From CAXQZU01 sp964228555 (GTDB lineage Bacteria > Planctomycetota > PLA2 > JAEUHO01), in contig CAXQZU010000022.1 of the NCBI GenBank assembly GCA_964228555.1, positions 1 through 64,000 of the forward strand: 64,000 nt of DNA, written 5' to 3'. Of the stretch, positions 7,913 through 16,731 are shown piece by piece. Numbering within the stretch: position 1 is the stretch's first letter; each line of letters begins with the position of its first letter. The position numbers and the translations under genes were made by a program. Under the pieces are notes generated by a model. That model was not told the DNA's origin. It made no database searches and saw only the letters and a list, made by a program, of their open reading frames with translations.

Positions 7913-10369
7913 CTAGCGCAACACCCACACGGTGACCGTGCGTGCGGAGGCCGCGCCCACCACGCCCACCGGGAACTGCGCCACGACGCGCTCGCTGCCC
8001 GTGTACGGGTGGCCCGGCACGGCCAGCACGATCACCTCCACGTTGAGGCCCTGCGTGGTGAATACCTGCTGGGCACGCTTGAGGTCGACGCCATAGGCCG
8101 CGGGCACGGTGACGCTGCGGTCGTTGCCGGTCGGGCCCAAGGCCACCAGCAACCGCACCAAGTCGCCGGCACGGGCCAGTGCGCCGCTGTCTGGCTGCTG
8201 GCGCAAGACGCTGCCGAGGGACTGCCCGATGCTGCGGTCGTTGTCCACGATGGGCATCTGCCCGGCGCGCAGCACGGCCTCGAGGGCCTGCCGCACGGGC
8301 TGCCCCACCACGGCCGGCACGGGCAGGCTGGGCGCCACGTCACGGCCCGGCAGCCGTACCTGCACGGGCAGTGCAGCAGGAGGCGCAGGGGTGGGCAGCA
8401 CGGGCACCGTGGCACCCGGCACCACCGTGGGCGCCGCCGGCATGCCAGCGGAGCCAGCCGAGGGCTGCGCCTGCGGCGAGGGCCCCACGGACCGCGCCAC
8501 GACCACCTCCACCCACGAGCGCGGCGCCACCTCGGTGCCGGCCGCCGGCGCCTGGTCGACCACCGTGCCCTGCTCGGACGCCGTCCCGGTGCCCACGACC
8601 TCGCGCAGCAGCAGGCCGGCGTCGCGCACCGCCTCCGTGGCCTGCTCGGCACGCAACCCGCGCAAGTCGGGCAGGCGGACGAGACGCGCGCTGGGCGCGC
8701 GAGCCACCTCCAGCATCACGGACTGTCCCGCGGCCAGCACCTCGCCCGGACCGGGCACCTGGGCGAGCACGCGGCCGTCCTCGAGGTCGTAGGTGCTGCG
8801 CAGCACCACCTCGTAGGGCAGCGAGGCCTGCCGCAGCTGGACCTCGGCGGCGTCGCGCCAGAGGCCGACCAGGTCGGGCACGCGAGGGGTTGCAGCAGGC
8901 TCCACGGGCGGCGGGGGCTGCGACGGCACCGCTCCGGGCGAGCCCGGCTCCGGCACGGCAGGGGGCGCGGGCTCGACCGGTACGGGCTCGACGGGTGCGG
9001 GCTCGACAGGCGCAGGCTGCGCGGGCTGGGCCGGCACCGGCTCAGGCTGCGCCGGCTGCGGCGACACCGGCACGGGCGTGGGCTCGGGCCTCTGCTCCAC
9101 GACAGGCGTCGTGGCGGGCTGCGCGGCAGGGCTGGGCTCGGGCGTCACGGGCTCCGTGGCAGGACGCCCCACGCCCAGCACCACGGAACTCAGGCTCTCG
9201 ACGCGCACGCCAGCGGCCGGCTCCTGCGTCACGACCTTGCCCGCCTGCCCTGCAGGGGCGGGCGCATCGCGGAACTCGGCCATCAAGCCCGCATCGGCCA
9301 GCTTCCACTCTGCGTCGCTGCGCGAGAGCCCCATCACGTCAGGCACCTTCACGCCCCGCTCGCCCGGGGGCGCCACCGGCACGCTGGGCGTGCTGGGCGG
9401 CACGGGCACTGCAGGCACGGGCACCGCAGGCACGGAGGGCGTGGCGGGCGGCTGCGGCTGCGTCTGGGTCGTGCCGGACGCGGAGGCCGGCACCGGATCG
9501 GCCGGAACGGGCGCCACCGGCGCCTCCGAGGCCTGTGCGCGACCGACGAAGACCTCCACCACGCTGTCCACCTGCAGCGTGGTGCCTCCCGCCGGCGACT
9601 GCGCCAGCACACGGCCGGCGCGAGCAGCCTCGGTCACGGGCCGGTAGGACAGCACGGGCTGGAAGCCCAGCGTGCGCAGCGCCGACTCGGCGCTCTCGGC
9701 GGTGTCGCCCACCAGCTCGGGCACCACGACCTGCGGCGGCACGTAGCGCCCCACCACCAGGCCTACCGTGGCCTGCGACTCGAGCCGCGTGCCCCCGGCG
9801 GGCTGCTGGGACAGCACGACGCCGTCGCGGGCCAGCTCCGCCACGTCGCTGTAGGTCACCTTGGGCGAGAGGCGCGCCGTCTTGACCTGGCTGGTGGCCT
9901 CGCTCACGCGCTTGCCCACCACCGACGGGGCCGTGGCCCCGCTCGACAGTCGCTGCGCGACGAAGAGGCCCACGAGCAGCAGGGCGCTCAGCAGCAGCAC
10001 GGGCACGATGCTGCGCGAGCGCTGTGCGGGCAGCGCCGGCCCGGGCGCCATGAGCTGCACCGTGCATCGCTCCTGCTGGCCGGCCTCGGGGCCCGAGGCG
10101 CAAGACACCACCACCGTGGCCTGCCCCGCACCATCGGCCGTCACGCGCAGCGGCACCTGCAGCTGCTCCTGCCCGGCGGGGATCGTGTAGCGGCCCCCGG
10201 GGCCCGTGCCCTGCACGTCCAGGGCCAGGAGCGCACCCTGCGTGGCCACCTCGACCTGCCGCTCCGTGTCCGTGGCCGGCACCTGGATATCGAGCAGGAA
10301 CAGCGAGTCACGCGACCCGGTGATCTGCTCGGGCAGGTGGATGCGCATCGAGGTCTCCAGCATGCGCAC
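7913..10369 (-). CDS. Membrane-anchored protein with seven PASTA repeats
   Basis: An 818-residue bitopic membrane protein. Residues ~1-115 form a cytosolic beta-rich region, QRSRS precedes one membrane helix at ~120-139, and the rest lies outside. I count seven PASTA-type repeats, each opening with a Val-Pro-x-(Val/Leu)-x-Gly-like motif and ending with a QxPxxG turn. Pro/Ala/Glu/Gln-rich linkers separate several, the longest after the third. PASTA domains bind peptidoglycan fragments or lipid II in PrkC/PknB kinases and PBP2x, but no kinase or transpeptidase domain is present here. Possible starts are GTG 10369, ATG 10363 and ATG 10348. A TAGACT hexamer at 10419-10424 would give a leader of about 50 bases. 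Probably an envelope sensor or structural protein. Confidence 0.8.
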   Translation of the reverse strand: MRMLETSMRIHLPEQITGSRDSLFLLDIQVPATDTERQVEVATQGALLALDVQGTGPGGRYTIPAGQEQLQVPLRVTADGAGQATVVVSCASGPEAGQQERCTVQLMAPGPALPAQRSRSIVPVLLLSALLLVGLFVAQRLSSGATAPSVVGKRVSEATSQVKTARLSPKVTYSDVAELARDGVVLSQQPAGGTRLESQATVGLVVGRYVPPQVVVPELVGDTAESAESALRTLGFQPVLSYRPVTEAARAGRVLAQSPAGGTTLQVDSVVEVFVGRAQASEAPVAPVPADPVPASASGTTQTQPQPPATPSVPAVPVPAVPVPPSTPSVPVAPPGERGVKVPDVMGLSRSDAEWKLADAGLMAEFRDAPAPAGQAGKVVTQEPAAGVRVESLSSVVLGVGRPATEPVTPEPSPAAQPATTPVVEQRPEPTPVPVSPQPAQPEPVPAQPAQPAPVEPAPVEPVPVEPAPPAVPEPGSPGAVPSQPPPPVEPAATPRVPDLVGLWRDAAEVQLRQASLPYEVVLRSTYDLEDGRVLAQVPGPGEVLAAGQSVMLEVARAPSARLVRLPDLRGLRAEQATEAVRDAGLLLREVVGTGTASEQGTVVDQAPAAGTEVAPRSWVEVVVARSVGPSPQAQPSAGSAGMPAAPTVVPGATVPVLPTPAPPAALPVQVRLPGRDVAPSLPVPAVVGQPVRQALEAVLRAGQMPIVDNDRSIGQSLGSVLRQQPDSGALARAGDLVRLLVALGPTGNDRSVTVPAAYGVDLKRAQQVFTTQGLNVEVIVLAVPGHPYTGSERVVAQFPVGVVGAASARTVTVWVLR

Positions 10370-10471
10370 GCCATGGGGCGCGCCGCCCGGCCGGGTCCTG
10401 CCCGGCCACGAGCCCCGCAGTCTACCTCCCCACGGGGCCTGTGCGGCGCCCGGCAGGCCCGTGCCGCGGGC

Positions 10472-11626
10472 TCAACGCAGCAGGCACTCCTCCCAGGCGC
10501 GGCCCTGCGCGCCCGGCAGCACCACGCCCAGCAGCCGGGCCAGCGTGGGCGCGATGTCCTGCGGGCGCGCCCCGGCCCGCGGGCGCGCACCGGCCTTGAG
10601 GCCCGGGCCCAGCAGCACGCACGCTGCCATGCGGCGCGCAGGCGTGTCCTCGTCGAGTCCCAGCACGCCATCGGGTCCAGGGCGCGCGTTGCGCCCGGTC
10701 TCGGTGGCCACGGCCAGCACCGTGGAGGTGGCCAGCACCGGGTCGGCAGCCACGGCCGACCGCAGGCGCTGGAAGGCATGGTCCGCCTGCCGCAGCGCGT
10801 CCTCGTACGCGGCCAGCCCCTGCTGGCCCGCCTCGGCTCCCACGAGGCGCAGCACCAGCAGGCGCGGCCGGTGCACGCCCAGCACGGTGAGGGCTGCGCG
10901 CGTGGCCTTCTCGTCCGAGACGCTGGCGGCCTTGATGACGCCGGCCTTGCGGTCGAGCTCGGCCAGCACGGCCCGCTCGATGCGCTCGCCCTCGGCCAGG
11001 CTGTCGGAGAGCTCGCTGGGCAGGAAGGGACCCGCCGCCTGCCGGTTCACCTCCCGCAGCCGCCGCAGCAGCGGCCAGACCTGCTCGTCCACCGGCAGCG
11101 GACGGCCGGACTGCTCGAGGAAGGCGGCCAGCGGTGCCCCGAACGAGCCATCGCCCGGCGCCGTGCTGGCCGCCAGCGTGCGCCCGAACGCAGGATGCGA
11201 GGAGGCCTCCAGCCCGGGCTCTTCGCCCGCACTGGCGTCCACCAGCCACGCGTCCTGGGCTCGCAAGCCGGGCTGGGCACGCAGCGCCTCGAACAGCGTG
11301 GGATGCACGGTGCCCGGACGGCCGGGCGCCTCCGGCTCGTCCTCGTGCCCCGTGAGCAGGTCACGCAGGCACAACCACGCCGTCGCGCGCTGCGTGGGCA
11401 AGGCCTCCGCCCGCACGCCCGCACCGGCCTGCGCCGCCAGGCCGGGCATGAGGTCGCGCGAGCCGAGGTCGCTGGCCCGCACGCCACCGCCCAGCACGAG
11501 CAGCACCACGCGGCGCGTGCCCTCGCGCGCAGCGGCGGGCGCAGCGGCCGGGGGGCCCGCCGGCGCCGGGCGCAGCAGGCTGGCCAGCGCCAGGCACAGG
11601 CAGGCGGATCGCAGCCACAGGCTCAT
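10472..11626 (-). CDS. Exported alkaline-phosphatase-superfamily-like protein, probably degenerate
   Basis: A 384-residue exported protein: signal peptide (~1-25), then RRVVLLVLGGGVRASD at ~38-53, which matches the opening strand of alkaline phosphatase/sulfatase-fold enzymes. The C-terminal segment with QDIAPTLARLLGV fits the usual end of that fold. The expected metal-binding Asp/His pair late in the fold (normally SDHG-like) is replaced by VATETGRNARPGPDG, and the first-strand Asp is missing, so it may be a binding protein rather than a hydrolase. ATG 11626 overlaps the upstream stop as ATGA, implying translational coupling with the haem-motif gene. The assignment rests on overall pattern and is moderate. 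Confidence 0.6.
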   Translation of the reverse strand: MSLWLRSACLCLALASLLRPAPAGPPAAAPAAAREGTRRVVLLVLGGGVRASDLGSRDLMPGLAAQAGAGVRAEALPTQRATAWLCLRDLLTGHEDEPEAPGRPGTVHPTLFEALRAQPGLRAQDAWLVDASAGEEPGLEASSHPAFGRTLAASTAPGDGSFGAPLAAFLEQSGRPLPVDEQVWPLLRRLREVNRQAAGPFLPSELSDSLAEGERIERAVLAELDRKAGVIKAASVSDEKATRAALTVLGVHRPRLLVLRLVGAEAGQQGLAAYEDALRQADHAFQRLRSAVAADPVLATSTVLAVATETGRNARPGPDGVLGLDEDTPARRMAACVLLGPGLKAGARPRAGARPQDIAPTLARLLGVVLPGAQGRAWEECLLR

Positions 11627-13434
11627 CGGCACAGGTACTCCGGCCCGGTGAGCAGGGCGTAGGTGACCAGCTCGGGACCACCCTGCGGGTCGAGCAGCAC
11701 CTCGCCGCAGGCCGACAGCTCCGCCGCGCTGGGCAGGCGTCCGAGGTAGCGCAGGTAGCGGTCGCGTATCCAGCCGGGCGCGTCGGTGATGTCCACCAGC
11801 AGGGGGAAGGGCACCTGGCCCGAATCCACGAGCACCTTCACCAGGGCGGGGAAGGGCGTGGCAGCGCCCGGCACCACGCGCAGGGCGCGCACCAGCGCGA
11901 GCAGCTCGCGATCGGTGGGCTTGCGCTCCAGCAGGTCCACGAACAGGCCGCGCAGCAGGCCCAGGTCGTCCTTGCGCTCGAGGCGCTGGCGGTCCAGCAC
12001 CTGCGGGGAGCGCAGCACCTTCTCGAGGAAGGCGCCCCACGCCTTGCCTCCTTCGCGGGCGGCCAGCACGCCGGGCCCCACCTGCCGCTCGGCATCGCCC
12101 GCCGGCAGGAAGCGCAGCAAGCGCCGGCGCACGGCCGCCCGCTCGAAGGGCTCCGAGGCCAGCACGTGCTCCACCCATGCCGAGGCATCGGCCACGGGGC
12201 CCAGTCCGGGCACCTCTGCCGGCTGCCCGGCGGCAAGGCGCGCGGCCGCCTCCAGCTCGGCGGCCGTCGGCTCGCGCTCCACCAGCAGCGTGGCCAGCGC
12301 GGTGGCCAGGGCGCGTCCGGGCGGGTGCGCGCGAGCGAAGGAGGGGTCGCGCACCAGCACGGCCTCGGCCCGCGTCGGCGGCAGGCGCTCGCTCACCAGC
12401 GTCAGCGGCAGGTCCAGCGCCTCGGGGCCCGTGGGACGCAGGTCCTCCACGAGGCCGAGGCGCAGCGTGGCCTCCTCCCACCAGGCGCGCCCGGCCTCGG
12501 CACGCAGGACCAGCGAGGCGGCCAGCTCGCCGGGCTCGGCGAAGGCGTCGGCGAGGGCCTCGGAAGGCGTCGGAGAGCGCGCCAGCACGTCGAAGTAGAG
12601 CCTCCGGACGCGGCGCAGCGCCGCGGGGTCGGCGGCCTGCAGGCCCGAGATCGAGCCGGGCGGCCGGCTGGCCTCGCTGGTGTGCTGGTGCACCTCCACG
12701 GCCACGGTGCGCGCTGCGCTCCACACCTTCCCGTCGCTGACGCGCAGGCGCACGAGGTAGGTCCCGCCCTGGTCGGGCACGAAGGTGACGCGCGAGCCGC
12801 GCACGTCGTCCAGTGCCACCCGCGACCCCGGCGGCGTCGCGGCGAGGTCCCAGTGGTAGCGCAGCGTGTCGCCACGGTCGCGGTCGAAGCAATCCTGCCC
12901 GTCCACCACCACCGTCTCGCCCGGCTTGGTGCGGATCTCGGGACCGAGGAACACCTCGGGGGGCAGGTTGCTGCGCGTGGCGCCCGAGCAGAAGTCCAGC
13001 AGCACGTCCCACGTGGTCTCGGCCTCGTCGCCGTCGTCGCGCAGGAACTCGCCGCCCACGTGGGGGTCGCCCCCGCAGTCCAGCGCCAGCACCTTGCGCA
13101 GCAGGCGGCTCTCCCAGGGCGCCTCGCGCTGGATGAAGGGCAGCACGCGCTCGAAATCGCGCGCGCGGCGCGCAGCCACCGGCTCACCCGCGCGCGGCGC
13201 TGCCAGCAGGAAGGAGCCGCCGCCCTCCACGCGATGGCAGCGGTCGCAGTGCTCCTCGATCCACGGCGCCACCCGCTCGACGTAGAAGTCTCGGTCGGGG
13301 GCGGGCGGGGGCGGCAGGTCCTTGCGCGGCGGGGCCGACTCGCCCTGCGGCACCCCCAGCCACAGGCCCAGCAGCAGGCCCGCCACGATCCACGCAGCGG
13401 GCGCCAGCGCGGCCGGGGCCGGCCGTGCACGCAC
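11623..13434 (-). CDS. Planctomycete-type cytochrome c / PKD-like exported protein
   Basis: A 603-residue exported protein with an N-terminal hydrophobic signal or anchor (~10-28). One CxxCH haem motif (CDRCH, 63-67) sits in a short cytochrome-c-like region. It is followed by a PKD-like beta domain (~165-250, with DGQDCFDRDRGD and the strand pattern GTYLVRLRVSDG) and a long alpha-helical remainder resembling parts of DUF1549/DUF1553 proteins. The single haem site and this domain order are familiar from planctomycete exported proteins of unclear function. GTG 13434 follows the previous stop by nine bases; the 3' end overlaps the next gene by four. Haem attachment is predicted from the motif only. 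Confidence 0.7.
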   Translation of the reverse strand: MRARPAPAALAPAAWIVAGLLLGLWLGVPQGESAPPRKDLPPPPAPDRDFYVERVAPWIEEHCDRCHRVEGGGSFLLAAPRAGEPVAARRARDFERVLPFIQREAPWESRLLRKVLALDCGGDPHVGGEFLRDDGDEAETTWDVLLDFCSGATRSNLPPEVFLGPEIRTKPGETVVVDGQDCFDRDRGDTLRYHWDLAATPPGSRVALDDVRGSRVTFVPDQGGTYLVRLRVSDGKVWSAARTVAVEVHQHTSEASRPPGSISGLQAADPAALRRVRRLYFDVLARSPTPSEALADAFAEPGELAASLVLRAEAGRAWWEEATLRLGLVEDLRPTGPEALDLPLTLVSERLPPTRAEAVLVRDPSFARAHPPGRALATALATLLVEREPTAAELEAAARLAAGQPAEVPGLGPVADASAWVEHVLASEPFERAAVRRRLLRFLPAGDAERQVGPGVLAAREGGKAWGAFLEKVLRSPQVLDRQRLERKDDLGLLRGLFVDLLERKPTDRELLALVRALRVVPGAATPFPALVKVLVDSGQVPFPLLVDITDAPGWIRDRYLRYLGRLPSAAELSACGEVLLDPQGGPELVTYALLTGPEYLCR

Positions 13435-13443
13435 GCGCGGTCC

Positions 13444-14217
13444 CTAGCGCCCGCCGCGCGCGAGGCGGCGCCGGCCCAGCGTGGCGTCCCACAGCACGGC
13501 GAGGCAGGCCGCGGCGCTGGCCGCGGCGAACAGGCCCCCGCCGGCCATCACGACCAGGTGCCACGGGCTGCCCAGCCACCTCGTCAGGAACCAGGCACCC
13601 ACGTCCAGCACAGGCCCGAGGAAGAGGGCCACGATCACGAGAACCTGCCAGCGAGGCCGCAGGCCCGTGGCGCTGACCAGCAACCCCAGCAGCAAGGCCG
13701 CCACGCTGAAGCCGAAGGCGTGGTTGTGGGCCGTGACCGTGAGGTCGCCCCACGCCATGCCCGTGTCGGGCTGGGCCACGGCCAGCACGTGCTCGTAGGT
13801 GTCGAAGGGCAAGTCGCCCTTGGTGCCTCCCGCAGCGTGGCACTGCCCGCAGGTCTCCGCGCCGGTGAAGACGGGCGCCACCGCGTCCCAGCCCGCCGCG
13901 GGCGCGCCGGCGTCCACCCACGCGAGGATGGCTGCCCGGCGTGCCTCCCGCTCCTCGGCCACGGCGGCGAGGTAGGGCCACATGGCATGCGGGTCATCCT
14001 CGGGCAGCGCGAGGTCCAGCACGCGGTGCAGGTCCGTGCTGCCGGGCTTGCCGTGGTAGCGCCACAGCACCTGCTCGGGCCGCGGCACGCTGCCCTCGCC
14101 GACGTGCGTGGCCACGTTGAGCTGGGCCAGCAGGCCGAAGGCCAGGATGGCGCAGGCGAAGGCCGCCACCGCCAGGCGCCGGGGGCCCGGCATCGTCGCG
14201 ATGCGTTCGAGGCTCAT
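13444..14217 (-). CDS. Polytopic membrane protein with one CxxCH haem motif
   Basis: A 257-residue membrane protein. A first helix (~14-33) leads to a periplasmic loop of ~130 residues, WRYHGKPGSTDLH near 52-64 and CGQCH at 123-127. Three more helices follow, with several histidines (HNHAFGF, PWHLVVM) that could bind haem. It resembles uncharacterised planctomycete proteins sharing the WRYHGKP segment. It heads a three-gene unit with the cytochrome/PKD protein and the phosphatase-like protein, suggesting a membrane redox module. ATG 14217 lies eight bases after TAGCAT (14226-14231) with no Shine-Dalgarno, which favours this start over ATG 14193. Divergent from the aminotransferase with 42 bases between starts. 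Confidence 0.7.
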   Translation of the reverse strand: MSLERIATMPGPRRLAVAAFACAILAFGLLAQLNVATHVGEGSVPRPEQVLWRYHGKPGSTDLHRVLDLALPEDDPHAMWPYLAAVAEEREARRAAILAWVDAGAPAAGWDAVAPVFTGAETCGQCHAAGGTKGDLPFDTYEHVLAVAQPDTGMAWGDLTVTAHNHAFGFSVAALLLGLLVSATGLRPRWQVLVIVALFLGPVLDVGAWFLTRWLGSPWHLVVMAGGGLFAAASAAACLAVLWDATLGRRRLARGGR

Positions 14218-14225
14218 GGGCCCGG

Positions 14226-14253
14226 ATGCTACACGCCCGCCGACGGCTAGGAT
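14226..14253. promoter_or_regulatory. Divergent TAnnnT hexamers, both close to their start codons
   Basis: The minus-strand TAGCAT (14226-14231) lies eight bases from ATG 14217, and the plus-strand TAGGAT (14248-14253) lies six bases from ATG 14260. Neither gene has a Shine-Dalgarno site, so both transcripts look leaderless or nearly so. Confidence 0.5.
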
Positions 14254-14259
14254 CCGGCC

Positions 14260-15414
14260 ATGGCATCCCCCCAGCCCCAGCCTGCGCCCGACGCCGTTCC
14301 CGGTCCCTGCGCCCACGGCGGCGCCTCCTTCGACGCCGTCGGCAACGAGTTCGACCATCTCGAGCGGCGCGACGGCGTGATCAATGCCGACGTGCTCGAC
14401 GCGTGGTTCGACCCCGCGCCGGCCGTCCTCGCGGCGCTGCGCGAGCACCTTCCGTGGCTGCTGCGCACCTCGCCTCCCACGCATGCCGAGGGCCTCGTGC
14501 GCGTGATCGCGCGCACGCGCGACGTGTCGCCGGACAGCGTGCTGACCGCCGGCGGCTCCTCCGAGCTGATCTACCTGGCGCTGCCGCGCTGGGTGCAGCG
14601 GGGCGCGCGCGTCCTGCTGGTGGATCCCTCCTACGGCGAGTACGAGCACCTGCTGGGCAGCGTGCTGGGCGCCGACGTGCGCCGCCTCGTGTTGCGGCGC
14701 GAGGAGGGCTGGCGCCTGGACCCGCAGCGCCTGGCGCGCGCACTGGCCGAGGAGCGCCCCTCGCTGCTGGTGCTGGTCAACCCCTCCTCGCCCACGGGCC
14801 TGTGCGTGGAGGGCCGCGCGCTGCGCGAGGTGCTCGCCGCCCTGCCCGAGGGCACGCGCGCATGGGTGGACGAGACCTACGTGGACTTCGCCGGGCCGGG
14901 CGTGTCGCTGGAGTCGCTGGCCGCCCGCGACCCGCGGGTCGTGGTGAGCAAGTCGATGTCCAAGGCCTACGCCCTCTCCGGCGTGCGTGCGGCCTACATG
15001 GTGGCCGCCCCGCAGGTGCTGGCCCCGCTGCGCCCCTTCCTGCCGCCCTGGTCGGTGGGACTGCTGGCGCAGGTCGCCGCCGTGCGCGCGCTGGAGGACC
15101 GCACGTGGTACGCCGCGCGCTGGGCCGAGACGCACCGCCTGCGCGGCGAGCTGGCCTGCGGGCTGGCAGGGCTGGGCCTTGCGGTCACGCCCAGCGTGAC
15201 CAACTTCCTGATGGCCGAGCTGCCGCCGGGGGCGCCCGACGCCCCCGAGGCCTGCGCCGCGCTGGCCACGCGCGGGCTCTACCTGCGGGACCTGAGCACC
15301 CTGGGGCAGGCCGTGGGCAGGCGCGCCGTGCGGCTGGCCGTGAAGGACGCGCCCACGCAGGCCCGCATGCTGGCCCTGCTGCGCGAGGTGCTCGCCGGCC
15401 GCGCCGGCGTCTAG
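14260..15414 (+). CDS. HisC-like PLP aminotransferase
   Basis: Fold-type I class I/II aminotransferase of 384 residues. The PLP region shows GGSSELIYLAL (~98-108), the NPSSPTG loop (174-180), DETYVDF (204-210) and catalytic lysine K235 in SMSKAYALSG. The arginine that binds the substrate carboxylate/phosphate is in the GVR that follows. It is similar to histidinol-phosphate aminotransferases and to L-threonine-phosphate decarboxylase, but the N-terminal segment with HGGASF and INADVLDAWF marks a distinct subgroup. No his or cob genes are near, so the substrate is open. Its stop shares the palindrome CTAG with the stop of the convergent TPR gene. Confidence 0.8.
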   Translation: MASPQPQPAPDAVPGPCAHGGASFDAVGNEFDHLERRDGVINADVLDAWFDPAPAVLAALREHLPWLLRTSPPTHAEGLVRVIARTRDVSPDSVLTAGGSSELIYLALPRWVQRGARVLLVDPSYGEYEHLLGSVLGADVRRLVLRREEGWRLDPQRLARALAEERPSLLVLVNPSSPTGLCVEGRALREVLAALPEGTRAWVDETYVDFAGPGVSLESLAARDPRVVVSKSMSKAYALSGVRAAYMVAAPQVLAPLRPFLPPWSVGLLAQVAAVRALEDRTWYAARWAETHRLRGELACGLAGLGLAVTPSVTNFLMAELPPGAPDAPEACAALATRGLYLRDLSTLGQAVGRRAVRLAVKDAPTQARMLALLREVLAGRAGV

Positions 15415-15725
15415 CCCAGGTCGGCCAGCTGCGCCTCCAGCTGGGCCACGAGGCCCTGGTGGCGGTGCTGCTGGGCATTCCCGATGCCCTCGGCGAGGGC
15501 GGCCCGCGCATCGGCCTCGCGGTCCAGGCGGCACAGGGCCTCGGCGTAGGCACCCAGCGCCGCGCCCTTGTCGCCGTCGAAGCGCTGCACGTAGCGACCG
15601 AGGTGCTCGGCAGCACCCGAGGCATCGCCCTCGGCCAGCAGCTCGCGCCCCAGCAGCAGCCGCGCCAGCAGGTCGTCTGGGTCGTCCGCGACCATCTCGC
15701 GCAGCATCTCGAGGCGCTCGCCCAT
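15411..15725 (-). CDS. Small TPR-like protein
   Basis: A 104-residue all-helical protein with about two and a half TPR-like repeats (DDLLARLLLGRELLAEGD and AYAEALCRLDREADAR have the A/G-L-Y/A spacing). No signal peptide or membrane segment. ATG 15725 lies ten bases downstream of the sucD stop, so it is probably the last gene of a sucC-sucD-TPR unit. TPRs usually mediate protein contacts; the partner is not evident. Confidence 0.7.
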   Translation of the reverse strand: MGERLEMLREMVADDPDDLLARLLLGRELLAEGDASGAAEHLGRYVQRFDGDKGAALGAYAEALCRLDREADARAALAEGIGNAQQHRHQGLVAQLEAQLADLG

Positions 15726-15735
15726 GGCTGCCGGC

Positions 15736-16731
15736 CTAGCGGCGCGCCGGCTTGCCCGGCTTGGCCTTGGAGGCCGGCTTGGCGGCCGCCTTCTTCGTGG
15801 GCTTGCCGACAGGCTGCGCCGTGGCGGGGCGGCGCTTGGCGCCCTTGCGCTCCTTGGCCATGCGCACGGCCTTGGCCAGCGTGGTGCCCAGGTCCGCGGG
15901 GCTGAGCGCCACGGCGATGCCCGCCGCGCGCATGGCCGCCTGCTTCTCGGCCGCCGTGCCCTTGCCGCCGGCGATGATCGCGCCGGCGTGGCCCATGCGC
16001 TTGCCGGGCGGCGCGGTGGCGCCGGCGATGAAGCCGGCCACGGGCTTGGTCACGTGCTGCTTGACGAACGCCGCAGCCTCCTCCTCGGCGCTGCCGCCGA
16101 TCTCGCCGATCATGAGGATGGCGTCGGTGCCGGGGTCTTCCTCGAACAGGCGCAGGGCGTCGGTGTGCGTCGTGCCGATGACGGGGTCGCCGCCGATGCC
16201 CACGCAGGTGCTCTGCCCCAGGCCCAGCGCGCTCAGCTGCCACACGGCCTCGTAGGTCAGCGTGCCCGAGCGGCTCACCACGCCCACCTTGCCGGCCGTG
16301 TGGATGTAGCCGGGCATGATGCCGATCTTGCACTTCTCGCCGGGACTGATGATCCCGGGGCAGTTGGGGCCGATGAGGTGGGCGCCCGCGGCCGTGACCG
16401 CACGCTTCATGCGCGTCTCGTCCAGCGCGGGGATGCCCTCGGTGATGCAGACGATGAGCTGGATGCCGGCCTCGGCCGCCTCCTCGACGGCATCGGCCGC
16501 GAAGGGGGCGGGCACGAAGATCATCGTGGCGTTGGCGCCCGTCTTGCGCACGGCGTCCGCGACGGTGTCGAAGACCGGGAAGCCCTCCACCTTCGTGCCG
16601 CCGCGGCCGGGCGTGACGCCGCCCACCACCTGGGTGCCGTAGTCACGGCAGCCCTTGCTGTGGAACAGGCCGGCCGAGCCGGTGATGCCCTGCGTGATCA
16701 GGCGCGTGTGCTTGGTTGCGAGGATGCTCAC
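15736..16731 (-). CDS. sucD: Succinyl-CoA ligase alpha subunit with basic C-terminal tail
   Basis: TCA-cycle enzyme converting succinyl-CoA to succinate with ATP or GTP formation; binds CoA and carries the phosphohistidine. CoA-fold residues are at GITGSAG (15-21), GPNCPGII (121-128) and SRSGTLTYE (153-161), and the active-site histidine is H248 in GHAGAII. Residues ~293-331 form a Lys/Ala/Pro-rich tail absent from ordinary ~290-residue SucD proteins and resembling histone H1-type tails. GTG 16731 overlaps the sucC stop (GTGA), so the two subunits are translationally coupled. Confidence 0.95.
   Translation of the reverse strand: MSILATKHTRLITQGITGSAGLFHSKGCRDYGTQVVGGVTPGRGGTKVEGFPVFDTVADAVRKTGANATMIFVPAPFAADAVEEAAEAGIQLIVCITEGIPALDETRMKRAVTAAGAHLIGPNCPGIISPGEKCKIGIMPGYIHTAGKVGVVSRSGTLTYEAVWQLSALGLGQSTCVGIGGDPVIGTTHTDALRLFEEDPGTDAILMIGEIGGSAEEEAAAFVKQHVTKPVAGFIAGATAPPGKRMGHAGAIIAGGKGTAAEKQAAMRAAGIAVALSPADLGTTLAKAVRMAKERKGAKRRPATAQPVGKPTKKAAAKPASKAKPGKPARR

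Noticed and set aside
8009..11662. A 1217-codon open frame on the plus strand
   Set aside because: It lies opposite the PASTA and phosphatase-like genes, is almost entirely His/Arg/Ala/Gly, and has no domain pattern. It is a GC-driven antisense shadow.
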